A program made the position numbers and the translations under genes. Below, one piece after another: positions 1-9,500 of a stretch of 64,000 nucleotides of DNA; the stretch's first letter is position 1, and every line of letters begins with the position of its first letter. Below the pieces are notes generated by a model. The model ran no database searches. It was not told the DNA's origin and was given only the letters and a program-made list of their open reading frames with translations. The DNA is from Mesorhizobium huakuii (GTDB taxonomy: Bacteria > Pseudomonadota > Alphaproteobacteria > Rhizobiales > Rhizobiaceae), in contig NZ_CP050296.1 of NCBI RefSeq assembly GCF_014189455.1, positions 5,018,001 through 5,082,000 on the forward strand, in the 5' to 3' direction.

Positions 1-895
1 CCGGTGAGCCGGCCGCCATTGCCTCGACGACCGGAATCGAGAAGCCTTCCATGTGCGTTGCAACGATTGTGCAAAGCGCGCCGCGGTAGATCGAAACGAG
101 TTCATCTTCGTCGACAAAACCAGGGAAGACGAGAAGCTCGGGCCTGCCGCCATTGCCGGTGTACAAATCGCGCAGGATTGCCTGCCAAACCGGCGGGTAG
201 TTCCCCGTGACCACGAGCCGGATGCCGGCGTCTTGCATCACGGCGCTTCCGGCATGAGCGACGATGGGGCACTCGACATTCTTTCGAGGTTCGGCTCCGC
301 CGCAGGCAAGAACATAGCGCTCGGAAAATCTGTCCCGCCGCCCGGATGCGTCGGCGCGCTCGAAGGCGCTGTCTATCGGCGCTCCGGTCTTGGTAATGCG
401 CAACGGGTCTACGCCCAGAAGGCGTTGCAGCTCGTCGGATGTATGCTGCGATATGGGGAAGAAATGATCGTAGCGGGAAAGCCAAATCAGCTGGGTGTGA
501 TAGTCGAGGCGATTGGAAGCCGTTGGCAGGTAACGTTCCGGCTTCATGAGCGGAATGAAGTCGTAGACAATCGCGAGCTTGAGAATATCGGGGTCGTTCA
601 CGATGCGACCCAGGAAGAACGGATCATGGGTCATGGGGGACAGTTCGAAGAACACTGTCGAACATCCTTTGGCACCCAGATAGGCGTTGCTGCGAACCCG
701 ATCGACGAGATGAAGGAAACGATCCTCGAGCGGCGGCAAGGCGGGATCGACCAGCCCGAGAGTCGACACCCCAACCCTTTCGCGAAGGTGGCCGACAGCC
801 CTGACCAGATTCGCCGACAGCTTGCCGACGCCGCGATCCTTGTAGGAAGGGTCTTGCAGGCATCTCAAATCGAATACAATTTCGCAGTTGTCCAT
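1..895 (-). CDS. Family-4 glycosyltransferase (3' end outside window)
   Basis: This is a nucleotide-sugar glycosyltransferase with a GT-B fold, cut by the left window edge so the C-terminal tail is missing. Reading the minus strand from the ATG at 895 gives an open frame to base 1. The start resembles related GT4 enzymes (MDNCEIVFDLRCLQD, with DRGVGKL soon after). Near the truncated end is the donor-binding EGFSIPVVEAMAAGSP segment, with the E-x7-E spacing typical of GT4. The frame stays open upstream of the ATG to about 1045, but that stretch is A+T-rich and has no ATG. No clear Shine-Dalgarno precedes 895. The same-strand neighbours are two more GT4 genes, which suggests stepwise building of one surface glycan. 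The linkage made cannot be told from the sequence. Confidence 0.85.
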   Translation of the reverse strand, partial: MDNCEIVFDLRCLQDPSYKDRGVGKLSANLVRAVGHLRERVGVSTLGLVDPALPPLEDRFLHLVDRVRSNAYLGAKGCSTVFFELSPMTHDPFFLGRIVNDPDILKLAIVYDFIPLMKPERYLPTASNRLDYHTQLIWLSRYDHFFPISQHTSDELQRLLGVDPLRITKTGAPIDSAFERADASGRRDRFSERYVLACGGAEPRKNVECPIVAHAGSAVMQDAGIRLVVTGNYPPVWQAILRDLYTGNGGRPELLVFPGFVDEDELVSIYRGALCTIVATHMEGFSIPVVEAMAAGSP

Positions 896-1143
896 GCCGC
901 AACCCAGCGCAGTCGTAGCCCACCACTCGTATGACCCAAACCCACTACCTACTCGCTGCAAACGGAAAATGACAAGCGAAAAGGGCCTGGGATATCGCGC
1001 CTGTGGGATGAGGTCGCACGGAAATCGATTCGATATTTAGTTCTGATTAATATAAGGGCCGAGGGGGATCTTGGTTATCGCTATAGTCGCGTGACGTAAA
1101 AGGCGCGGCGACATCAGATTTATTTGTTGTCACCGAGGAAATA

Positions 1144-2259
1144 TTAGATATTCCGAACGAGATCCTGGTAGAGCTTCGTATAGGAGATGGCCATTTTCTC
1201 GGACGTGAACAGGTTCTCATATCGCTCTGCTGCATTTTCCCCGAAGCGGTTCGCCACGTCCGGGTCCTTCCATATCTGAGCCATGGCTGCGGCCAAGGCC
1301 GGCGCATCGGCGGGTGGGACGACCAATCCCGTCACCTTGTCCAGGTTGATGAAACTTGTGCCAGTGCCGATCTCGCAGGAGATCATGGGTTTGCCGAACA
1401 TCGCTGCCTCGACAAGAGACAACCCAAAAGCTTCCGAGCGCAGATGGGACGGGAAAACGACACCGCTGCACAGGGTCAGAAGCGCGATCTTGTCCTCTTC
1501 TTCCACCGCACCGACAAAATGCACATTCGGCAGCCCGTTTGCTTCAGCTTGCCCGCGTAGGGCTTGCTCCATCGGACCTGAGCCGACGATAACGACCGGG
1601 TAGCCGCTCAGGCGCGCCGCCTCGATCAAGACATGCAGGCCCTTGTAGTAACGCAGTACACCGGTGAACAGGAAAAATTTGCCGGGAAACCGCGCACGCC
1701 ATTGTTGCAGCCGTGCTTCGGAGGGGGCCGGATAATCATTCACATCCAGGCCATTCGGAATGACGATTGTCTTGGCACGCCGTCCTCGCAGGACAGCGCT
1801 CGTTTCCAGATAATTGGGCGAGGCCACGACAATGCGGTCAACGCTGTTGAGGAAGAGATGCATCACCGGACGATAGACCTGCAGCAGCGTGCTCTGCTTG
1901 ACTATGTCGGACTGATAGGTGACCACGGTTGGCTTTCGCACCCGCATGCCGAAATGAACCAGGTCCATGAAGGGCCAGGGGAAGTGATAGTGAATAACGT
2001 CGGCTTGCGCCGCCAGTTCGCCGAAGCGCTTGAAGGCGCCGAGCGAAAAACCCGTCGAAGCGATCTCCAGATCGAGCTGTGCCTTGTAGGCCCAATGCCC
2101 GTCGAAGAAGACGCTGTTCTCCTGCGGCTTGCGGCTGAGTGAAAGCACCGTTGGCTCAACGCCCAGTTTCGACGTTCCACAGGCGATTGCATGGATTGCT
2201 CGTTCCATGCCACCGAACGTGTCAGGCCAGTACGTCTTGAAAAAGTGGAGGACGCGCAT
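1144..2259 (-). CDS. Family-4 glycosyltransferase
   Basis: A GT-B family-4 glycosyltransferase of about 371 residues, probably acting at the cytoplasmic face of the inner membrane on an undecaprenyl-linked glycan. The N-terminus (MRVLHFFKTYWPD, then GGMERAIH) is the usual acceptor-side start. The C-terminal half holds FTGVLRYYKGLHVLIEA and the donor-site SEAFGLSLVEAAMFGKPM. A longer reading from 2283 exists, but the ATG at 2259 matches the family start and lies one base after the TGA of the upstream gene, implying translational coupling. A 248-base gap separates it from the next gene on the same strand. Possible specificities are mannosyl or rhamnosyl, which cannot be settled here. Confidence 0.88.
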   Translation of the reverse strand: MRVLHFFKTYWPDTFGGMERAIHAIACGTSKLGVEPTVLSLSRKPQENSVFFDGHWAYKAQLDLEIASTGFSLGAFKRFGELAAQADVIHYHFPWPFMDLVHFGMRVRKPTVVTYQSDIVKQSTLLQVYRPVMHLFLNSVDRIVVASPNYLETSAVLRGRRAKTIVIPNGLDVNDYPAPSEARLQQWRARFPGKFFLFTGVLRYYKGLHVLIEAARLSGYPVVIVGSGPMEQALRGQAEANGLPNVHFVGAVEEEDKIALLTLCSGVVFPSHLRSEAFGLSLVEAAMFGKPMISCEIGTGTSFINLDKVTGLVVPPADAPALAAAMAQIWKDPDVANRFGENAAERYENLFTSEKMAISYTKLYQDLVRNI

Positions 2260-2260
2260 G

Positions 2261-3379
2261 TCAGCGGCTTTTCCGCTTGGCAATGGCTTGATCGAAAACC
2301 GCGATCAAACGCCTTGCGCTGAGATGCCAGTCGAAACGCGCCGCATTGGCCTTGGCGGTCGCGGCTCGTCGTGCAAGGTCGCGATCGTCGGTAAGCAGTT
2401 GATGCAGCTTTGCGGTGAGATCGCGGACTGACAGCGGATCGACCAGCAAGGCACCTTCGCCGGCAACTTCAGGCATTGAAGAGACGTTGGAGGTCAGAAC
2501 CGGCACCCCAAAACCGTTTGCCTCCAGAATGGGAAAGCCGAACCCTTCATAGAGCGACGGCATCGTAAGCGCCCGAGCTCCAGCATAGAGCGATGCCAGA
2601 TCGGTGTCATCCAGGTACCCGGTGAGCCGCACTTGGTCGGAAATGCCGAGATCCGCCAGGCGAGATCGGAGATCGCCGAGGTGCCAACCCTGCCCACCAG
2701 CGATAACCAGCAGATGTCCGGAACGGACCTGCGGGCCGAGGCTGGCCCAGGCCTGCAAAAGGCGAATGAGATTCTTGCGCGGCTCAAGGGTCCCTACAAA
2801 CAGCAGATAGGGCCGGTCGATTCCAAAACGCGTGCGCACGGCGGCAATGTCGCCCGGCACAAGGCGGGTGTAGCCGGGATAGATCGTTGTCACTGGAGCT
2901 TCCAGGCTAGGGTACCTCTCCCGGAGCGCCCCCTCCGTTGAATTCGAGTCCACGACGATTGCATCAGCCCGGCGCACTGCTGCGCCCACAAAGGCACGCT
3001 CCGCCCCCCATGTCTGCCAACGCATGGTTTCGGGCGCATAGGCCCAAACCAGGTCATGAATTGTGACCACCCGCGGCATCGGCGCCGGCAAACGGAAGGG
3101 AAGCCGGTGCGCCGGCCCCCAAAAGACATCGACCGCGTCGTTGGCCGCTGCGCGTGGCAGCGCCGTTTGCGACCAGATCATGCGAGCGGCAGCGCCCGGG
3201 AAAGCCGCGACACGCATGTCGGCTCCAACGAGCTCACCAAGGCCGTTGGCCGGCGACTCGGGCAGATAGAGAATTGGTCGGTGTCCGGCCGCGACCAGCG
3301 CCCGCGTCATCTCGACGACGTATCTGCCGATACCCGTGAGGCCAGGCACAAGGTTGCGTGCGTCGATTCCGATTTTCAT
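2261..3379 (-). CDS. Family-4 glycosyltransferase
   Basis: A GT4 glycosyltransferase of 372 residues. The N-terminus MKIGIDARNL...GIGRYV is the glycine-rich first loop of mannosyl/rhamnosyl-type GT4 enzymes. The central FVGTLEPRKNL and the C-terminal LYEGFGFPILEANGFGVPV form the nucleotide-sugar site. It is the first gene of a minus-strand set running to the window edge, and its TGA is one base from the next start. Its promoter should lie in the 366-base divergent region shared with the Wzm gene. A decayed copy of a similar N-terminus lies at 10082-10189. The sugar and linkage are unknown. Confidence 0.88.
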   Translation of the reverse strand: MKIGIDARNLVPGLTGIGRYVVEMTRALVAAGHRPILYLPESPANGLGELVGADMRVAAFPGAAARMIWSQTALPRAAANDAVDVFWGPAHRLPFRLPAPMPRVVTIHDLVWAYAPETMRWQTWGAERAFVGAAVRRADAIVVDSNSTEGALRERYPSLEAPVTTIYPGYTRLVPGDIAAVRTRFGIDRPYLLFVGTLEPRKNLIRLLQAWASLGPQVRSGHLLVIAGGQGWHLGDLRSRLADLGISDQVRLTGYLDDTDLASLYAGARALTMPSLYEGFGFPILEANGFGVPVLTSNVSSMPEVAGEGALLVDPLSVRDLTAKLHQLLTDDRDLARRAATAKANAARFDWHLSARRLIAVFDQAIAKRKSR

Positions 3380-3745
3380 CTACGATCTGGGTACACTGAA
3401 CTGTATGCGGCGGCGGCAAGCATTTCGCCGCGATATCAGGTTTGGGCGTTGATCCCGACTTTTCATGAGCCCGGCGCTCCCTTCCGCATAGCAGAGTCGA
3501 ACTCCATTGCAACATCGCCTGCGACGAGCGCGTGCTCGTGTGCCGGGAATAGTGCCGACATGATGAGACGATGCGGCGGCCGTTCGTAGTCCCAACGGAT
3601 CTCATTAGAAGGCCTGCGTCGTGAGATTTTGTTGTGGCTCGTGCTTTGCTCGATGAGTTTGATAAAGGCGGTTCATCAACTTGATGTCGCCGGGGCAATA
3701 ATGTATCGCACAGCCGGGCTTGGGCAGAACACATGATCGAGACAT
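3380..3745. other. Divergent intergenic region between glycosyltransferase and wzm
   Basis: These 366 bases separate two outward-facing transcription units and should hold both promoters. I see no convincing -35/-10 pair, no strong palindrome and no coding frame that looks like a protein. Short open frames here are antisense or chance readings. Confidence 0.5.
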
Positions 3746-4555
3746 ATGCTGCCGACTAAAACGGGCGTCCTCGCAGAGGCCTTCGCCGACATAAGAGCCG
3801 CGCTGAAGAAACACCATCTGGCGACGACGTTCAGTTGGCAGGACGTGGCCCAGCGCTACCGGCGCTCGCGGGTCGGGGCGTTTTGGCTGACCATCAATAT
3901 GGGCGTGCTGATCGGCGCGCTCGGATTCGTCTTTGGCACCCTCTTTCGCACGCCGATGCAGGAGTTTCTCCCCTACATTTGCGTCAGCCTGATCTTCTGG
4001 GGCTACATTTCGTCGTCGATCAACGAGGGATGCATGGCCTTTATCGGGGCCGAGGGCATCATCCTTCAGGTGCGCATGCCGCTGTTCACCCATGTGTTGC
4101 GCGTGCAGTACCGCAACGCCATCATTCTGGGCCACAACATTCTCATCTACCCGCTCGTCCTGCTGGCCGTCGCGCGCATGCCGACATGGCACGTTTTCCT
4201 GGCGCTGCCCGGCTTTGTCATTTTGTCGCTCAACCTGCTCTGGATCATGCTCATTTTGGGTGTGCTGTGCGCACGCTACCGCGACATGACGCAGGTGATG
4301 CAGAATCTCCTGCAGGTCGTGATGTACCTGACGCCGGTGATGTGGATGACGCGAACGCTGCCCGAGGGCATTTCAAGGTTGTTGCTGGACCTCAATCCCT
4401 TCTACCACTTCCTCAGTGTCGTGCGCGACCCGCTGTTGGGCGAGCTCCCGTCCGCAACGAGCTGGATGGCCTGCATCGTGTTTGCGATCGTTGGCTGGAC
4501 GGTCGCCCTGTTGCTGTTCGGCCGTTATCGTCACCGCATCCCCTATTGGCTATGA
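3746..4555 (+). CDS. wzm: Polysaccharide ABC exporter permease (Wzm-like)
   Basis: An ABC-2 type inner-membrane permease of 269 residues that moves an undecaprenyl-linked polysaccharide to the periplasm. After a cytoplasmic N-terminal stretch carrying DVAQRYRRSRVGAFWLT, the amphipathic entry typical of Wzm/KpsM proteins, about six hydrophobic segments follow. The DLNPFYHFLSVVRDPLLG motif near the C-terminus is also typical of the family. Its stop overlaps the next start (ATGA at 4552-4555), so it is coupled to the ATPase gene. The nearby glycosyltransferases support an O-antigen or related glycan as cargo. Capsule export (KpsM type) is the alternative. Confidence 0.92.
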   Translation: MLPTKTGVLAEAFADIRAALKKHHLATTFSWQDVAQRYRRSRVGAFWLTINMGVLIGALGFVFGTLFRTPMQEFLPYICVSLIFWGYISSSINEGCMAFIGAEGIILQVRMPLFTHVLRVQYRNAIILGHNILIYPLVLLAVARMPTWHVFLALPGFVILSLNLLWIMLILGVLCARYRDMTQVMQNLLQVVMYLTPVMWMTRTLPEGISRLLLDLNPFYHFLSVVRDPLLGELPSATSWMACIVFAIVGWTVALLLFGRYRHRIPYWL

Positions 4556-5304
4556 TCCCTGCTATGGCTTCCATCATACTGGCCGGCGTCTCGGTCGAAT
4601 TCCCGGTCTTCAACGCGGCAAGCCGCTCGCTCAAGAATAGGGTGCTGAGTGTCGCCACGGGCGGCGCGATCGACCGTCGGGTCGATGGCCATGTCATCGT
4701 GCGCGGACTGGAGGATGTGAGCTTTTGCGTGAACGAGGGGGACCGGATCGGGCTCATCGGCCACAACGGCTCCGGCAAGACGACACTGCTGCGCGTGCTG
4801 TCGGGCATCTACAAGCCAACGAGCGGCTCGGCCACAATCCACGGTGAATGCGTATCGCTTATCAACATCTCGCTGGGGATCGACCCGGAAGCGACGGGCC
4901 GCGAGAACATCAGGCTGCGCGCGGCGATGATGGGCATGCGGCCGAACGAATTGCGCGAGCAATTCGATGGCATCGCCGAGTTCACCGGACTGGGCGATTT
5001 TCTGGACATGCCGTTCCGGACCTATTCGTCGGGCATGCAGCTACGCCTGGCGTTCTCGACCTCGACGGCGATCCGGCCGGAAATCCTGGTCATGGACGAA
5101 TGGCTTTCGACGGGCGACGAGGACTTCAAGCACAAGGCCGACAGGCGGCTGCGCGAGATCGTGGAGACGACCAAGATACTTGTCCTTGCCAGCCACTCAC
5201 GCGAGCTGCTTCAAAAGAATTGCAACCGCATCCTGTGGATGGATCATGGCCGTGTGCGCATGGATGGCCCCACCAATGAGGTTCTGACAGCCTATTTCGG
5301 TTGA
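4552..5304 (+). CDS. wzt: Polysaccharide ABC exporter ATPase (Wzt-like, short form)
   Basis: The ATP-binding subunit partnering the permease just upstream. Walker A is GHNGSGKT (about residues 70-77), the signature is YSSGMQLRLAFS (about 158-169), and Walker B is ILVMDEWLSTGDEDF (from about 178). This signature and Walker B form is diagnostic of the Wzt/KpsT/RfbE family. At about 250 residues it ends right after the ATPase domain. It lacks the C-terminal carbohydrate-binding domain that Wzt uses to recognise a capped O-antigen, so in length it resembles KpsT-type and short Wzt proteins. The start overlaps the permease stop by four bases; an ATG four codons later (4564) is also possible. Confidence 0.92.
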   Translation: MIPAMASIILAGVSVEFPVFNAASRSLKNRVLSVATGGAIDRRVDGHVIVRGLEDVSFCVNEGDRIGLIGHNGSGKTTLLRVLSGIYKPTSGSATIHGECVSLINISLGIDPEATGRENIRLRAAMMGMRPNELREQFDGIAEFTGLGDFLDMPFRTYSSGMQLRLAFSTSTAIRPEILVMDEWLSTGDEDFKHKADRRLREIVETTKILVLASHSRELLQKNCNRILWMDHGRVRMDGPTNEVLTAYFG

Positions 5305-5550
5305 GTCCGTCGTTTGAAATAAGAATAAATGCAACGAGGTTGTAGACGATGCCAATCGCAGGCCCGTATGTTTGTGTAGCCTGAAGGCCAGCCAGCGGCG
5401 CGAACGGATGATGCGGTATGCTAAAGAAGAAAAACCGATTCGGCTCGTCAGACTCAATATTCGTGCCGCTGGCTTAGAGATCCGAGAGACAGCGCTTGAC
5501 AATAAGCCGAACTCGGCCCCAATCGAGATTTGGAAACAACGGTACTTCCT

Positions 5551-6504
5551 TTGACCTTCATTTCATACGCTCAGAATTTTGAAGATGTTATGCTTTGGCG
5601 AGCGCTCAAGCATATTCCACAAGGGTTCTGGATTGAGGTAGGCGCCGCGCACCCGGACGAATACTCTGTTACGCGGGCCTTTAGCGATCATGGCTGGTGT
5701 GGGATCAATATCGAGGCCAATCCACCTCATGTGGCGCGCATCGTGGGCGCGCGCCCACGCGATGTAACTTTGGGTATCGCAGCCGGCGCCAGTGCGGGGA
5801 ACGTGCCTTTCTTTGAGGTGGTCGGCACTGGCATGTCGACGATGGACCGGGTCATCGCCGAACAGCATCGTTTGGCCGGATACGAGATCCGGGAGCACGA
5901 GGTTCCGTCGCGGACACTGGCTTCTATCTGCGCCGAGTATGCTCCCGCAGATATCCATTTCCTGAAAATCGACGTTGAAGGGGCAGAACGTGATGTTCTG
6001 GCCGGATCTGATTGGACGAGCCATCGACCTTGGATCGTCCTGGTTGAGGCGACGAAGCCGAATTCGCAGGAGCAAAACCACCTGAAGTGGGAACCGCTAC
6101 TTCTCGCTGCGAACTACCGGTTCGTGTGGTTCGACGGTTTGAACCGCTTCTACATTGCCGCAGAATTCTGGGACGAATTGGCGCCGGCATTCGCGGCGCC
6201 ACCGAACATATTTGACGACTTTGTTTGCGCAACCGACGCGGAACACCTCAACAGGATCGTCGGTGCCGAGACGCGGGCCGGGCAGACGGAAGAGCGAGCG
6301 GGACAGGCGGCGGCGCATGCTGCGCAAGCCGACACGCGCGGTTCGTCATCCGAGGAAATATTGCATGAACAAACTCGAACGCGTCATAGTCGCGGTGGCG
6401 AGTGGCCGCGTGAATCGGAGCATCGAGCTTCTGCCGGTGTCGTCAGACAAGACCGCCCATTCATTCTGGCCTATCAGGCTGCGCGATCAGCCAAATTCAG
6501 TTGA
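5551..6504 (+). CDS. FkbM-family methyltransferase with heptad-repeat tail
   Basis: A SAM-dependent methyltransferase of the FkbM family, likely O-methylating a sugar of the exported glycan. The family start (TFISYAQNFEDVMLWRAL) begins at a TTG at 5551; a TTG at 5530 would add seven residues. The SAM loop is WIEVGAAHPDEYSVTRAF, and IHFLKIDVEGAERDVLAG is the second conserved block. After about residue 235 the protein changes to Ala/Gln/Glu-rich seven-residue repeats (RAGQTEE, RAGQAAA, HAAQADT), as in a short coiled coil. It then turns into low-quality Arg-rich sequence to the stop, so the C-terminus may be truncated or frameshifted. The preceding 246 bases (5305-5550) hold no gene I can support. 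Confidence 0.8.
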   Translation: MTFISYAQNFEDVMLWRALKHIPQGFWIEVGAAHPDEYSVTRAFSDHGWCGINIEANPPHVARIVGARPRDVTLGIAAGASAGNVPFFEVVGTGMSTMDRVIAEQHRLAGYEIREHEVPSRTLASICAEYAPADIHFLKIDVEGAERDVLAGSDWTSHRPWIVLVEATKPNSQEQNHLKWEPLLLAANYRFVWFDGLNRFYIAAEFWDELAPAFAAPPNIFDDFVCATDAEHLNRIVGAETRAGQTEERAGQAAAHAAQADTRGSSSEEILHEQTRTRHSRGGEWPRESEHRASAGVVRQDRPFILAYQAARSAKFS

Positions 6505-6554
6505 TTTATAGTGACTATTAAAGGGTGGTCGCCGCCCTTTTCTGGAGAACTTAG

Positions 6555-9500
6555 ATGGCAGCCAGCATCATGAACCAGTATCGCAATTTTGAGGAGCGAT
6601 TCAGAGGAGACCGGGAATCCATCCTACACACATTTTCCGTGTATCTGCCGCTCTTGGACGTCATTCATTCCGAGAGCGATGCCGATCCAACTGCGCTTGA
6701 TCTCGGCTCCGGAAGAGGAGAATGGTGCAATCTTTTGAAAGGTAGGGGATGGCTGTGCACTGGGGTCGAGAACAATCCCACGATGATCGCGGAGGCTGAA
6801 AGCAAAAACTTTGTATCAATTAACGCGGATGCTCTCGAATTTGTCAGAAACACGAAGAATGAGAGCTACGATGTCGTTACAGCCTTTCATCTGATTGAGC
6901 ATCTCCAAAGCGAATATATCATGGAGTTGCTTGAGCAGATTAATAGAATACTGAAACCCGGTGGGATTATCATTGTTGAGACGCCAAACCCAGAGAATCT
7001 CGCTGTCGCAACTTGGGCGTTCCACATGGATCCAACCCATGTTAGGCCGATACCGCCACCGTTAATGGTCTACTACGCCGAGCTTGCTGGCTTCAGGGCG
7101 AACAGGATTCTTAGACTCAACGGCAAACCAGCCGCCGAAAATTTTGGCCCTATCCAATCGTTGATAAACACACTGTTTAGCTTGGGGCCCGATTATGCGC
7201 TGGTTGCGTTGAAACAGTCGGGCCTAGATACAGCCAGAAAATTGAAATTTGAATCGTATTGCGCATCTATTCCGCAGCAAGGACCCGCTGACATGCGACG
7301 TCTCATGCAATTGGCGGAAGAAGCCGATGCGGTTCATGCTCGTTTTAAAGGTGTTGAACATGCACTAGAGGAGAACAGGCGTGACCATGCACTAAAAGAC
7401 ATCGCGGTGGAGAAATTTATAATTGAACAGATGGAAATGAATCATGTGATACATTCGCACTTGCAGGAAATAAAGAGCAGGTTGTCAAATATTAACCTCT
7501 CCTGGATGGTCACGGAGGCTCTCCAAAGAGTGCAACGTCAATCTCGATCGTCGGCAAAGAGAATTTTGTATAAGAGTAAAAATATATTAAAAACTCACCC
7601 GCGCTTGTGGCATCATCTTGACAGGTCAATTAGGTGTTTTCCGATCCTCCACCGCTATCTAGCGCGCGTATCGTCCTACCCTCCTTTGATCGAAGCATAT
7701 CTAACACTTTTGGAAAAAGGCTTCCTGATTGACTTTCCCGATGTGACGGCCAAAGGGATCGAAAATTTAACTGAACGATCCATAAAATTTATTGGCCATT
7801 TCAACGGAACATACAGCCTCGCCTATATCAACCGCAATTTGGCTGAGAAGATGTATTCGCTTGGGCTGGCACGGATCAATATCGTCCCATTTCATGGACG
7901 ACGTGAGGACGCTATTTCGACCCCCAACGATACATCGACGGCGGCTCTCACGCGCATGATGCAGGATGGGTTTGCCGACGAATCCTATATTACCCTTGTT
8001 CATCATTTTCCGGTGCTGGACCGCTCGGCTGACGACAAGCGCGCCTATATCATGTTTTTCTGGGAGGAATCGTCAATCCCGTTCGGAACAATCGAAAAGC
8101 TGAATGGCTACGACGCCGTTGTCGCTCCGTCTCGCTTCGTAATGAAAACGCTGCAGGACAACGGCTGTCGTAGGCCAATCGTATTGGCGCCACCGCCCGT
8201 CGTGGATATTCCGGCCGCAGAACCGAAATCCCTTCGGGTGTCAGGGGTAATCAATCTTCTACACATCTCTTCCTGCTTTCCCAGGAAAGGTGTCGATCTT
8301 CTTCTGTCAGCGTTCGACATCGTTTCGAGAAATCATGACATTCGCTTGACTATAAAAACATTTCCCAACGAGCATAATAATGTCGATCAGCTCATTCTAG
8401 ACATCGTGGCTCCCGAATTCCGAAATAATATTCGCGTCATTTTTGATGATTATACGACTCTGCAAATGCAGGAACTTTACGATCAATCAGATGCGATAGT
8501 CCTGCCATCTAGGGGCGAAGGTTTGAATTTGCCGGCCATCGAAGCGGGACTTCGTTATCTTCCTGTGGTTGCAACCGGTTTCGGTGGACAAGCGGATTTT
8601 CTATCCGATGAGAACAGCTGGCGGATTCCCTTTCACTTCGTTCCCTCCTCGTCGCACTTATCCAGCGGTGCATCATTTTGGGTTGAACCTGACCAAAAGG
8701 CATTAGCCTCTATACTCGACGACCTGATCAGCGATCTTGGCGCGGGAGGAAGCCGCTCGCAGCGACGGGCGCAACTGCTGTTCGACCGGGTGAGCCAGCT
8801 TTATGCTTCGGACGATGCAGCCAAGCATTTTTTAGGCGCAATTAACAGAATTGAGGAGATAGAGGACGGTTTTAAGCGACCGCTTGGTTTGACGGTGGTA
8901 TCGACTTGGCGTGAGCCATGCGGGATCGCAGATTACTCGGATCGTTTGATCGGCGCTTTACATCTTAAAGATGTTTCAATTGTCGGCCCAAAAAATAAAG
9001 TTGGGGAAACCCATTCCTCTACATCGGACGAGGATGTGAGAGTGACAAGAGAATGGTTAAAAAACGCCCCAAGATCTGAATTTTCCAGCGCGGATATCAA
9101 ATTATGGAAAGAAGTTATTTGGTTTCAACATCATTTTGCCTTTTACGAGATTGATAGAGAGCTACTATTAACTGTCAAGGAGCTTAAAGCCTTAGGGAGG
9201 GTTGTTTTCATCACGCTGCATACTTCGCGGCCAATTCTACAATTTGATTCTGCGCGACGGAGCACTGTTGTAGAGACCCTGAGGCTTTTTGATCGAGTCA
9301 TCGTGCATACAGTGACTGACCTCAACAATTTGGGTCAATGCGGGCTGGGTCACAACGTGACAGTCATGCCGCAGGGCATTCCATATCGCGGCAACACCCG
9401 CCCTGCAGAGAGATTGACCAGGCGGATCGGATCCTTTGGCTTCTTGTACCAACACAAGAATGTGAGGGCATTAATCGAGGGGTTTGCGAAATTTATCGCG

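Noticed and set aside
53..934. Long plus-strand frame over the first 0.9 kb
   Set aside because: It is antisense to a glycosyltransferase with clear GT4 motifs on the minus strand and has no recognisable domain.
5372..5554. 60-residue plus-strand frame before the FkbM gene
   Set aside because: No ribosome-binding site or domain, and its end overlaps the better-supported FkbM start.
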